Shown here piece after piece: positions 1-6,891 of a stretch of DNA of 64,000 nt; the first letter of the stretch is position 1; every line of letters starts with the position of its first letter. Below the pieces are notes generated by a model, which had not been told where the DNA came from, did not search any database, and worked only from the letters and a program-made list of their open reading frames with translations. The stretch lies in assembly GCF_900091605.1 (NCBI RefSeq), contig NZ_FMCQ01000013.1, forward strand, positions 1 to 64,000. Direction: 5' to 3'. The position numbers were made by a program, and so were the translations under genes. Origin of the DNA: Micromonospora tulbaghiae (GTDB lineage Bacteria; Actinomycetota; Actinomycetes; Mycobacteriales; Micromonosporaceae).

Positions 1-276
1 GGCTGTTCCCGCAGGCAGCGCGCCTCTTGCGCGGCTCGGCTGATGCTCGGTCGCTCACCCGGTTACAACGCCACCCACCCGCCGACGATTCCGCCGTCAG
101 AGTGCCGCCCACCACCCCCGAACCGGACACCACACCCACCCCCGCCAGACCGGACACCACACCGACAAGCTGCCCGCCACTCCCGCCCTCCCGAGCCTCA
201 GCAGCACCTCGGAGCCCTTCTCGCCAGTGCGATCTCCCATCACCTGAGATACATGGTCCGTACCCCGGGAGCAGCC

Positions 277-330
277 GCAGATCTTGGTACGAAAGCGCCC
301 CCACAGGGGCCGTTTCGCACCAAGATCTAC
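277..330. repeat. Palindrome P1 (GATC-ended hairpin)
   Basis: Arms 277-301 and 306-330 are 25 nt each, match at 21 of 25 positions and leave a 4-nt loop. Each arm contains GATCTTGGT near its outer end. It resembles the other palindromes of the window in having GATC at both outer ends, but it lacks the AGTT core, so it is the most divergent member. Confidence 0.7.
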
Positions 331-438
331 AGACGGCTCAGGTCGCCGAGGCGGGGGAGGCGGGCAGCAGGGCACCCGCCACCGCCAGCATCCACTGATC
401 ACATGCAGGGGCGGCCTCACGGGCATCCACCCTGGGTG

Positions 439-501
439 GGTCGATCATGAAGTTGGCGGCGACAAACCGGACACCAAACGCCGCCAACCTCATGATCGAC
501 C
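439..501. repeat. Palindrome P2 (GATCATGAAGTTGGCGGC type)
   Basis: Arms 439-461 and 479-501 are 23 nt with one mismatch, around a 17-nt loop. The arm sequence and the loop length are the same as in P6 at 34973-35035, about 34.5 kb away, while the two loops differ. That makes P2 and P6 two copies of one dispersed element. Confidence 0.85.
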
Positions 502-576
502 AGTCCGAGGCGGGGCGCACGTGGCCGGCTGGGCGACGTCGCCTAGCGCGGGATGAGGCGCGACGAGGTCCCCTGT

Positions 577-643
577 GATCTTGCAGTTCGAGCCCTCCGC
601 GTGTCCCATTCGCGCGGGTTGCGGGGCACCGAAATGCAAGATC
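577..643. repeat. Palindrome P3 (GATCTTGCAGTTCG type)
   Basis: Arms 577-595 and 624-643 pair, with two imperfections, around a 28-nt loop. The left arm carries GATCTTGCAGTT, which fits the family core GATCWWGNAGTT. The 9-bp minisatellite begins nine bases after its right end. Confidence 0.7.
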
Positions 644-651
644 GCGGGCGG

Positions 652-714
652 CCAGGGCGGCCAGGGCGGCCAGGGCGGCCAGGGCGGCCAGGGCGGCCAG
701 GGCGGCCAGGGTGG
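652..714. repeat. 9-bp minisatellite
   Basis: Six perfect tandem copies of CCAGGGCGG run from 652 to 705. A seventh copy with one change (706-714) and degenerate copies follow to about 760. It would encode Gly-Gln-Gly or Pro-Gly-Arg repeats depending on frame, but no plausible gene contains it. Arrays like this vary in copy number by slippage. Confidence 0.85.
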
Positions 715-810
715 TCCGGGCTGCCAGGGCGGTCCGGGGCGTCAGGGCGGCCTTGGGGCGGCTGTTGATCGAGGCTGGCGACAGGGGCGCCGTGAACTCC
801 GGGGTGCACT

Positions 811-886
811 CGTCGATCTTGGAGTTGTGGCACCTCGCGAAGTGCGCTAACCGGGCATCCCAGGCGCCACAACTCCAAGATCGACG
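811..886. repeat. Palindrome P4 (GATCTTGGAGTTGTGGC type)
   Basis: Arms 811-831 and 866-886 are a perfect 21-bp inverted repeat. Pairing extends inward to 835 and 862 with one mismatch, leaving a 26-nt loop. The arm carries GATCTTGGAGTT, which matches the family core. Confidence 0.85.
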
Positions 887-1063
887 GTGAGGGGCGAGGG
901 CGCGGCGGACTCGTCCCACCGGACCTGCCCCGGCCCCGACGTGGCCCGCCGTCCGGAGGGCGGTGGCGCCCGCAGTGACGGGAGGCCGGGTTCTGCCGTT
1001 GGCAGATCCGCTGACCGTGAACAGGGCACGCCGTACCCGACACGGGGCGGCACGCTGGGACCT

Positions 1064-2065
1064 ATGCGACTCCTGATGCTTGGCGGTACGGGCTTTGTCG
1101 GTGGTGCGGTCGTGACCGAGGCGGTACGCCGCGACTGGCAGGTGACAGTGTTCAACCGGGGCGTGCACGGGCGGGTGCCGGACGGCGTACACCGGTTGCG
1201 GGGTGACCGGACCGCGCCGGACGGGCTGGCCGCGCTCACCGGCGGCGAGTGGGATCTGGTGGTGGACACCTGGGACGGCGCGCCCCGGGCGGTACGGGAC
1301 GCGGCGTCGGCGCTGGAAGGCGCGGTGGCGCACTACGTCTACGTGTCCAGCGGATCGGTGTACGCGCCACCCGTCGCGCCCGGCAGCGGCGAGGAGGCGC
1401 CCACGGTGCCGGCCGACGCGGACGCCGAGGACGGTGACTACCCGGCGAACAAGGCCGGCGGGGAGCTCGCCGCGACGCGGGTGTTCGGTGACCGGGCGCT
1501 GCTGGCGCGCGCCGGGCTGATCCTGGGGCCGGGGGAGGACATCGGGCGGTTGCCGTGGTGGCTGAACCGGATCGCCCGGGGCGGGGACGTGCTGGCACCG
1601 GGGCCGCGTGACCTGCCGATCCAGTACGTGGACGTCCGTGACCTGGCGACCTGGCTGCTGGACCGGGGTGCCGAGGGCGTCGGCGGTGCGTACAACGTGG
1701 TGGGTCGCACCGGGCACGCGACGATGGGTGACCTGCTCGACGCGGCGGTGGCGGTGACCGGGTCGGACGCGACGCTGCGGTGGACCGCGCCGGAGCCGAT
1801 CCTGGCCGCCGGGGTGGAGCCGTGGAACGACCTGCCGGTGTGGATTCCGCGCGGGCACGAGTACCGCTGGTTGCAGGAGCGGGACGTGGAACGCGCGTAC
1901 GCGGCGGGGCTGGTCTGCCGGCCGGTGACCGAGACGGTCGCCGACACCTGGCGGTGGCTGCGCGAGGTGGGGCGCGTGCCGGACCGCGCGGGGCGTCCGG
2001 CGCGCGCCCCGGTCGGCCTGGCACCGGAGCGGGAGGCCGCCCTGCTGGCCGCGCTCCCGGCCTGA
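1064..2065 (+). CDS. NAD-dependent epimerase/dehydratase
   Basis: This 333-aa protein is an extended short-chain dehydrogenase of the NAD-dependent epimerase/dehydratase type and is probably cytoplasmic. The N-terminus has the Rossmann motif GGTGFVG (residues 7-13). A YPANK segment (Tyr126, Lys130) gives the YxxxK catalytic pair, preceded by a VSSGS strand carrying the catalytic serine. The ATG at 1064 is chosen because the Rossmann strand starts right there; the frame is open further upstream but shows nothing recognisable. The substrate cannot be read from the sequence. It stands alone and converges on the nitroreductase gene, with a shared hairpin at 2130-2167. Confidence 0.85.
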   Translation: MRLLMLGGTGFVGGAVVTEAVRRDWQVTVFNRGVHGRVPDGVHRLRGDRTAPDGLAALTGGEWDLVVDTWDGAPRAVRDAASALEGAVAHYVYVSSGSVYAPPVAPGSGEEAPTVPADADAEDGDYPANKAGGELAATRVFGDRALLARAGLILGPGEDIGRLPWWLNRIARGGDVLAPGPRDLPIQYVDVRDLATWLLDRGAEGVGGAYNVVGRTGHATMGDLLDAAVAVTGSDATLRWTAPEPILAAGVEPWNDLPVWIPRGHEYRWLQERDVERAYAAGLVCRPVTETVADTWRWLREVGRVPDRAGRPARAPVGLAPEREAALLAALPA

Positions 2066-2129
2066 CCGGGACTGGCCGCCCGCACGGGCCGCCGGAGCGA
2101 GGGCCGCGCGGGCAGGCGGAGGGAGCGCT

Positions 2130-2167
2130 GTCGGCCTGACCTGCGGAGGGGTACGGGTCAGGCCGAC
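2130..2167. terminator. Bidirectional hairpin terminator
   Basis: Perfect 12-bp inverted repeat (2130-2141 with 2156-2167) between the convergent epimerase and nitroreductase genes. The right arm overlaps the nitroreductase stop codon. No T-run follows, which is common in high-GC actinobacteria. Confidence 0.6.
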
Positions 2168-3132
2168 GCGACCGGCAGGTCCAGCACCTCCTCGACGGGG
2201 CGGCGGGGGGTGGCGCGACCGGGCTGGCCGTACCCGATCCGCATCACCATCTGCGGGGTGCCGAACCGGCCCAGTGACATCCGCAGCGCCTCCCGCGCGG
2301 CGGGCACCTCGATCGGCTGGGACAGCATCGACACGCTCAGTCCGGCGTCGGTGGCGGTGAGCAGCACCCGCTGCAGCGCCTGCCCGGCGAGGATCTGGTC
2401 GGCCGAGGTGTTGCCGGCCGAACCGAGCACCGCTACCAGCGGCTCCGGCTCGAAGTCGCGGCCGGGGGCGCGGTTGCGTCCGCCGAAGCCGCGCTGGGGC
2501 AGCAGGTCCTGCGGCTCGCTCTGCGGTCCGCCGGCGCCGGCGGGCACGCCGTCCGGGGCCGGCTCGGAGCGGATCCACTCGGCCCGTTCGGCCACGTACG
2601 CGGGGTCGCGTTCCAGCACGCGGTGGGCGCTGCGGGCGACCTCGGCGACGGCGTTGACGGCGGTGGTGCCGATCACCAGCTCCAGCCAGCACTGCTCGGC
2701 GCGGGCCGCCTCGCCGAGCCGCCAGCGGGCCTCGGCCGGCACCGGGTCGGGCCAGAACGGCGCGCGGTTGCTGAACCGGTGGCTGATCGCCCCGTACAGG
2801 CTCTGCTCGACCGGGGTGGGGCGGCGCGGCACGTCCGGCACCAGCCGGGCCACGACGTCCGGGTCGGCGGGGTACGGGCGCAGCCGCACAGTGGCCGGGG
2901 TGCCCGCGACGGCGAGTGCCAGCCGCAGGTTGAACAGCGCCGCCCCGGCGGCGATGCGCGTGCCCCAGCCGGTCGGGTCGGTGGCGGGCAGGCCGCGCAG
3001 CGGGTCGACGGACACCTCGATGCCGCCGTCGACGAGCCGGAACCGCCACGGCTGGGTGTTGTGCAGCGACGGTGCCCGGACCGCGTCGGCGACCGCGGCC
3101 CGCAGTTGCTCGCCGGTGTATTCGGTCGTCAT
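2158..3132 (-). CDS. Acg-like nitroreductase (dormancy type)
   Basis: This 324-aa protein belongs to the Acg/Rv2032-like branch of the FMN nitroreductases. The family signature APSLHNTQPW is at residues 20-29, and the protein has the doubled nitroreductase length typical of Acg. In Mycobacterium tuberculosis such proteins are members of the DosR hypoxia regulon; their physiological substrate is uncertain and Acg has been suggested to sequester flavin. The gene is divergent from the DevR-like regulator gene at 3320, with two DosR-like palindromes in the 187-bp gap. A second, distinct paralogue lies at 5727-6737. The ATG at 3132 follows a GAGGGAGCACC ribosome-binding stretch. Confidence 0.85.
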   Translation of the reverse strand: MTTEYTGEQLRAAVADAVRAPSLHNTQPWRFRLVDGGIEVSVDPLRGLPATDPTGWGTRIAAGAALFNLRLALAVAGTPATVRLRPYPADPDVVARLVPDVPRRPTPVEQSLYGAISHRFSNRAPFWPDPVPAEARWRLGEAARAEQCWLELVIGTTAVNAVAEVARSAHRVLERDPAYVAERAEWIRSEPAPDGVPAGAGGPQSEPQDLLPQRGFGGRNRAPGRDFEPEPLVAVLGSAGNTSADQILAGQALQRVLLTATDAGLSVSMLSQPIEVPAAREALRMSLGRFGTPQMVMRIGYGQPGRATPRRPVEEVLDLPVASA

Positions 3133-3213
3133 GGTGGTGCTCCCTCTCGTGCGGCGCCGGCTTCCCCGGCCGGGTACACCACTACGGTGCGTCAGCGGGC
3201 GGCGCGGTGAGCA

Positions 3214-3227
3214 GGGCCGGAGGTCCC
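3214..3227. promoter_or_regulatory. DosR-like box upstream of nitroreductase
   Basis: GGGCCGGAGGTCCC matches the 14-bp core of the mycobacterial DosR box (GGGACTWWAGTCCC) at 10 of 14 positions. It lies 82 bp upstream of the nitroreductase start. It differs by one base from the site upstream of the phosphoketolase gene (12608-12621), which argues against chance. Confidence 0.55.
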
Positions 3228-3269
3228 CACCTGGTCCCGGCCGTCGGTCCCGGCCGGCGCGGGCAGGAC

Positions 3270-3283
3270 GGGACTTTCGACCC
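3270..3283. promoter_or_regulatory. DosR-like box upstream of devR-like gene
   Basis: GGGACTTTCGACCC matches the mycobacterial DosR core GGGACTWWAGTCCC at 12 of 14 positions and ends 36 bp before the regulator's start codon. This placement suggests autoregulation, as known for DosR. Confidence 0.6.
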
Positions 3284-3319
3284 GTGCTACGGGGGCGGGA
3301 AAGCGGGTAGAAAGGACGG

Positions 3320-3958
3320 ATGATCCGGGTGTTCCTGCTCGACGACCACGAGGTCGTCCGTCGTGGCCTTGCCGACCTGCTCCAGAGCAGCGGCGACATC
3401 GAGGTGGTCGGCGAGTCCGGCCTGGCCCAGGAGGCGACGCGCCGCATCCCGGCGCTGCGCCCCGACGTGGCGATCCTCGACGCTCGGCTGCCCGACGGCA
3501 ACGGCATCGACGTGTGCCGGGACGTCCGCGCCGTGGACTCCTCGATCAAGGGGCTCATCCTCACCTCGTACGAGGACGACGAGGCGTTGTTCGCGGCGAT
3601 CATGGCGGGCGCCGCCGGGTACGTGCTCAAGCAGATCCGCGGCACCGACCTGGTGGACGCGGTCCGCCGGGTGGCGGCGGGGCAGTCCCTGCTCGACCCG
3701 GCGATCACCACCCGCGTGCTGGAGCGCATCCGCAGCGGCGTGGAGCAGCCGCGGGAGCTGAAGTCGCTCACCGAGCAGGAGCGGCGGATCCTGGAGTACG
3801 TGGCGGAGGGGCTCACCAACCGGGAGATCGCCGGGAAGATGTTCCTCGCCGAGAAGACGGTGAAGAACTACGTCTCCAGCGTGCTCGCCAAGCTGGGCCT
3901 GGAGCGGCGTACCCAGGCGGCGGTGCTGGCCACCCGCCTGCTCGGCAAGAACACCTGA
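3320..3958 (+). CDS. devR: DevR/DosR-like response regulator
   Basis: This 212-aa NarL/FixJ-family regulator has an N-terminal receiver domain (about 1-120) and a C-terminal LuxR helix-turn-helix (about 147-207). Acidic pocket residues Asp8/Asp9, phosphoacceptor Asp54, Thr82 and Lys104 are present. In the DNA-binding helix Lys179, Lys182 and Asn183 are present. These positions match the numbering known for M. tuberculosis DosR, which strongly supports orthology. The predicted role is to activate hypoxia/NO/redox-responsive genes, including its neighbours. The gene is tail-to-tail with its presumed kinase (7-bp gap), not in an operon with it as in mycobacteria. The start ATG at 3320 follows a weak AAAGGA. 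Confidence 0.92.
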   Translation: MIRVFLLDDHEVVRRGLADLLQSSGDIEVVGESGLAQEATRRIPALRPDVAILDARLPDGNGIDVCRDVRAVDSSIKGLILTSYEDDEALFAAIMAGAAGYVLKQIRGTDLVDAVRRVAAGQSLLDPAITTRVLERIRSGVEQPRELKSLTEQERRILEYVAEGLTNREIAGKMFLAEKTVKNYVSSVLAKLGLERRTQAAVLATRLLGKNT

Positions 3959-3965
3959 CGGCTCC

Positions 3966-5684
3966 TCAGTCGAGCGGGACGCTCCAGCGCACCTCGGTGC
4001 CGCGCGGCTCGGCCCGGCGCAGCGTGAACTCGCCGCCCAGCCGCTCGGCCCGCTCCCGCAGGTTGACCAGGCCGCTGCGGGCCGCCTCGGGGTCGCAGCC
4101 GACACCGTCGTCGGTGACGGTGATCTCGACCCGGCCGGCGTCGACGCGTACGCGCACCGACACCCGGTCGGCGTGCGCGTGGCGTACCGCGTTGGACAGC
4201 GCCTCGCGCAGCACGGCGGTGAGTTCGGGGCGCAGGTCTTCGGGGACGGCGCTGTCGATCGGGCCGACCAGTTCCAGGTCCGGCCGGTAGCCGAGCGACT
4301 CGGCGGCCACCTCGATCGCCTCGCGGATCTCGGTGCGCAGCGCCGCGCTCATCGGGGTACGCAGCTCGAAGATGGTGCGGCGGATGTCGCGGATGGTGGC
4401 GTCCAGGTCGTCGACCGCCTGGTTGATCCGCTTGGCCGCCTCGGGGCGGGCGTTCATCGCGCCGCTCTGCAGTTGCAGGCCGGTGGCGAACAGCCGCTGG
4501 ATCACCACGTCGTGCAGGTCGCGGGCGATGCGCTCGCGGTCTTCCAGGACCACCAGCAGTTCCCGCTCCTCCTGCCCGCGGGCCCGTTCCATGGCCAGCG
4601 CGGCCTGCCCGGCGAAGCTGGCGAGCAGGGCGAGGTCGTCGTCGGCTGCGGGCCCGTGGTCGGGCCGGTAACCGATCACCAGGACGCCGTGCAGCGCGTC
4701 GGCGGCGGCGAGCGGGGACACCACGGCCGGCCCGGCGACCACCGGCCGGGGCCAGGGCGCCGCGGCGGCGAGGTCGTCGACCTGGTCGTGGCGGCCCTGC
4801 GTGACGGACGCGGCGAAGCTGGTCTCGGCGGCCGGCAGCACCGCGCCGACCAGTTCCCGGGTGACCGGGTCGGCGCCGTCGACCACCTCGACGGTGAACT
4901 GGGCCTCGTCCTCGTCGTAGAGCAGCACCAGGGCCAGTTCGGCCTCGGCGACCTCACGTGCGCGGCGGGCCACCAGCGTCAGCGCGTCGGTACGGCGTAC
5001 CTCACCGAGCAGCACCGAGGTGATCTCCGCGGCGGCGGCCAGCCAGCGTTCGCGGCGGTGCGCCAGCGCGTAGAGGCGGGCGTTCTCGATCGCCACGCCG
5101 GCCGCAGCGGCCAGCGCGACCACGATCTCCTCGTCGTCCTCGGTGAACTCGGTCGCGCCCTGCTTCTCGGCCAGGTAGAGGTTGCCCCAGACGTGGTCGC
5201 GGATGCGCACCGGCACGCCGAGGAAGCTGTGCATGGGCGGGTGGTTCGGCGGGAAGCCGTACGAGTTGGGGTGCTTGGTGATGTCGGGCATGCGGAGCGG
5301 CTTCGGCTCGTCGATGAGCAGGCCGAGCACGCCCCGCCCGTGCGGCAGCTCGCCGATCTTCGCGTGCAGCTCGGGGCCGATGCCGTGGACGATGAAGTCG
5401 TGCAGCATGCGGTCCGGCCCGATCACGCCGAGCGCGCCGTAGCGGGCGCCGGCCAGCTCGCACGCCGACTGCACGATCCGCTGCAGCGTGCTGCGCAGAT
5501 CAAGGTCGGACCCGATGCCGACGACCGCGTCCAGCAGGGCCCGTAGCCGCTCGCGGCTGGTCACCACCTCACCGACGCGGTCGAGCATCTCCTGGAGCAG
5601 TTCGTCCAGGCGGACGCGGGACAGCGGGGTCAGCCCGAGCGACGGCGCGACGTGCTCGTGCGGGGACTGGGGTGCGGCGGCCAC
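3966..5684 (-). CDS. devS: DosS/DosT-like heme-GAF sensor kinase
   Basis: This 572-aa soluble histidine kinase has two GAF domains (about 60-205 and 230-370), a HisKA_3 dimerisation/phosphoacceptor segment and a C-terminal HATPase. The phosphoacceptor is His391 in an ARDLHDVV context. The first GAF domain contains GFPPNHPPM, in which His148 aligns with the heme-ligating His149 of DosS. The kinase is therefore predicted to bind heme and sense O2, NO, CO or redox state. The C-terminus shows the N-box (SNAVRHAH) and DDGVG G1 box. No membrane segment is seen. The partner is presumably the adjacent DevR-like regulator. The alignment to DosS is from memory. Confidence 0.9.
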   Translation of the reverse strand: MAAAPQSPHEHVAPSLGLTPLSRVRLDELLQEMLDRVGEVVTSRERLRALLDAVVGIGSDLDLRSTLQRIVQSACELAGARYGALGVIGPDRMLHDFIVHGIGPELHAKIGELPHGRGVLGLLIDEPKPLRMPDITKHPNSYGFPPNHPPMHSFLGVPVRIRDHVWGNLYLAEKQGATEFTEDDEEIVVALAAAAGVAIENARLYALAHRRERWLAAAAEITSVLLGEVRRTDALTLVARRAREVAEAELALVLLYDEDEAQFTVEVVDGADPVTRELVGAVLPAAETSFAASVTQGRHDQVDDLAAAAPWPRPVVAGPAVVSPLAAADALHGVLVIGYRPDHGPAADDDLALLASFAGQAALAMERARGQEERELLVVLEDRERIARDLHDVVIQRLFATGLQLQSGAMNARPEAAKRINQAVDDLDATIRDIRRTIFELRTPMSAALRTEIREAIEVAAESLGYRPDLELVGPIDSAVPEDLRPELTAVLREALSNAVRHAHADRVSVRVRVDAGRVEITVTDDGVGCDPEAARSGLVNLRERAERLGGEFTLRRAEPRGTEVRWSVPLD

Positions 5685-5726
5685 CGGGCGATGGTATCGC
5701 CCGGTGGCCGCCGTGATCGAGACCGG

Positions 5727-6737
5727 TCAGGCGAGACGGTCGCGGACCGCCGAGGTGTCGACCGTCTGGGCGACGTCCAGCCGGGGCGTGTGCGGCGGCC
5801 CGGCGTGGTTCGGGTCGGCCAGGCCGAGCCGCATGCTGATGTACGGGAAGCCCAGGCCGGCGAGCATCTGCCGCAGCACCTCGCGGGTGCCCTCGACCTC
5901 CACCACACCGGACAGCGGCACCAGCGACACCCCGTGCCGGGTGGCGGTGAGCCAGGCGGCGGAGAGCGCCTCACCGGCCCGCAGCCAGCTCAGCGTCTCG
6001 TCGTCGGAGCCCCACAGGATCCCGTACACGGCGGTCTTGTCGTGGCCGGGACCGATCGGCAGCGAGCCGGCGCGGCCGAAGTCGCGGGCCGGAACGGTCG
6101 TCTGCGGCGCCTGCTCGGGCAGCACCTCCGGCGGCAGCCCGGTGCCGGTGCCGGCCCGGCTGGTCCAGTACGCCAGTTCCTCGCGCAGTTCCGGGCTGTC
6201 CGCCTCGACGGCGGCGGCCTGCTGGGCGGCGCCGGCGAGCTGGATCTTCTGGGTGTCGTCGAGCAGTTGCAGGTTCACCCCCTCCAGCGTGGCGGCCCGG
6301 TCGATGTCGTTCAGCGCGGCGGTGGGGATCGGCTCGTCGCTGACCGGTCGCCGGTCGGTGTGCCGCACCTGCATGCACTGCACGACGCGCATGGCGTCGG
6401 GGTCGGCGCCGGTGTGCTTGAGGGTGGTGATCCGGGCCAGCAGGTCGGGTTCCTTCGGGTCGGGCAGCCGCTCCACCACCGGGGTCCAGCCCTCGGCGGC
6501 CAGCGCCACCCGGGCGTGGTGCAGCGCAGCGCCGCAGCTCACCACCAGCAGGTGCCCTTCCGGGTCCATGGCGCTGAGGTGCCGTTCGCGGACCACCCGC
6601 AGCTCCAGCGCGTCGGGCAGGACCGTCCAGTGCCACGGCTGCGTGTTGTGCACCGAGGGGGCGTGGCCGGCCATTCCGGCGGCCTCCGCGAGCGCGGTGG
6701 TCAACGGGCGATCGCCGGCCGGCGTCTCGTGGCTCAT
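5727..6737 (-). CDS. Second Acg-like nitroreductase
   Basis: This 336-aa protein is a paralogue of the one at 2158-3132, with the signature APSVHNTQPW at residues 26-35. The two differ enough that a recent duplication is unlikely. It is likely an FMN-binding nitroreductase-fold protein of the DosR-regulon type, cytoplasmic, with unknown substrate. It is divergent from the P-type ATPase gene, with a 154-bp shared regulatory gap. It lies downstream of nothing on its own strand, so its promoter must be in that gap. The ATG at 6737 is preceded by a GAAAGG-type ribosome-binding stretch. Confidence 0.85.
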   Translation of the reverse strand: MSHETPAGDRPLTTALAEAAGMAGHAPSVHNTQPWHWTVLPDALELRVVRERHLSAMDPEGHLLVVSCGAALHHARVALAAEGWTPVVERLPDPKEPDLLARITTLKHTGADPDAMRVVQCMQVRHTDRRPVSDEPIPTAALNDIDRAATLEGVNLQLLDDTQKIQLAGAAQQAAAVEADSPELREELAYWTSRAGTGTGLPPEVLPEQAPQTTVPARDFGRAGSLPIGPGHDKTAVYGILWGSDDETLSWLRAGEALSAAWLTATRHGVSLVPLSGVVEVEGTREVLRQMLAGLGFPYISMRLGLADPNHAGPPHTPRLDVAQTVDTSAVRDRLA

Positions 6738-6833
6738 CGTCACGACCTTTCCTGTTTTCCCCATCGTGCCCCACGCCCGGGACGCCCGGGTGGGGATGCC
6801 GCTCCATCCTCGGGCATGCCCGGCCGCCCCGCA

Positions 6834-6847
6834 GGGCCGGATTACCC
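6834..6847. promoter_or_regulatory. Weak DosR-like half-match
   Basis: GGGCCGGATTACCC has the GGGnC and CCC ends of the other boxes, but only 8 of 14 positions fit the mycobacterial core. It lies 44 bp upstream of the ATPase start and could serve either divergent gene. On its own it would not be convincing. Confidence 0.25.
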
Positions 6848-6891
6848 GCGTCGTCCCGCCCGCTCCAGGTCCGGGCTGAGACGATCCACAC

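Larger units (their letters stand above)
1..1063. other. Gene-free segment with palindromes
   Basis: I see no convincing coding region here. Open frames on both strands are Pro/Arg/Gly-rich, overlap each other in several frames and have no recognisable domain, as expected from random frames at this GC content. The segment instead holds four long inverted repeats (277-330, 439-501, 577-643, 811-886) and a 9-bp tandem repeat (652-714). The promoter of the epimerase gene at 1064 must lie in the last 180 bases, but I do not see a clear -10/-35 pair. Confidence 0.6.

Noticed and set aside
652..714. Possible CRISPR array
   Set aside because: Units are 9 bp and contiguous, with no spacers; no cas genes are present in the window.
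553..850. Collagen-like Gly-Gln-Gly coding frame
   Set aside because: It is just the 9-bp minisatellite read through; it overlaps two palindromes, has no ribosome-binding site and no conserved flanks.
338..3049. Very long minus-strand frame across the left end
   Set aside because: It is the antisense of the epimerase gene and an out-of-frame reading of the nitroreductase gene; its composition (Arg/Pro/Ala) is that of a shadow frame.
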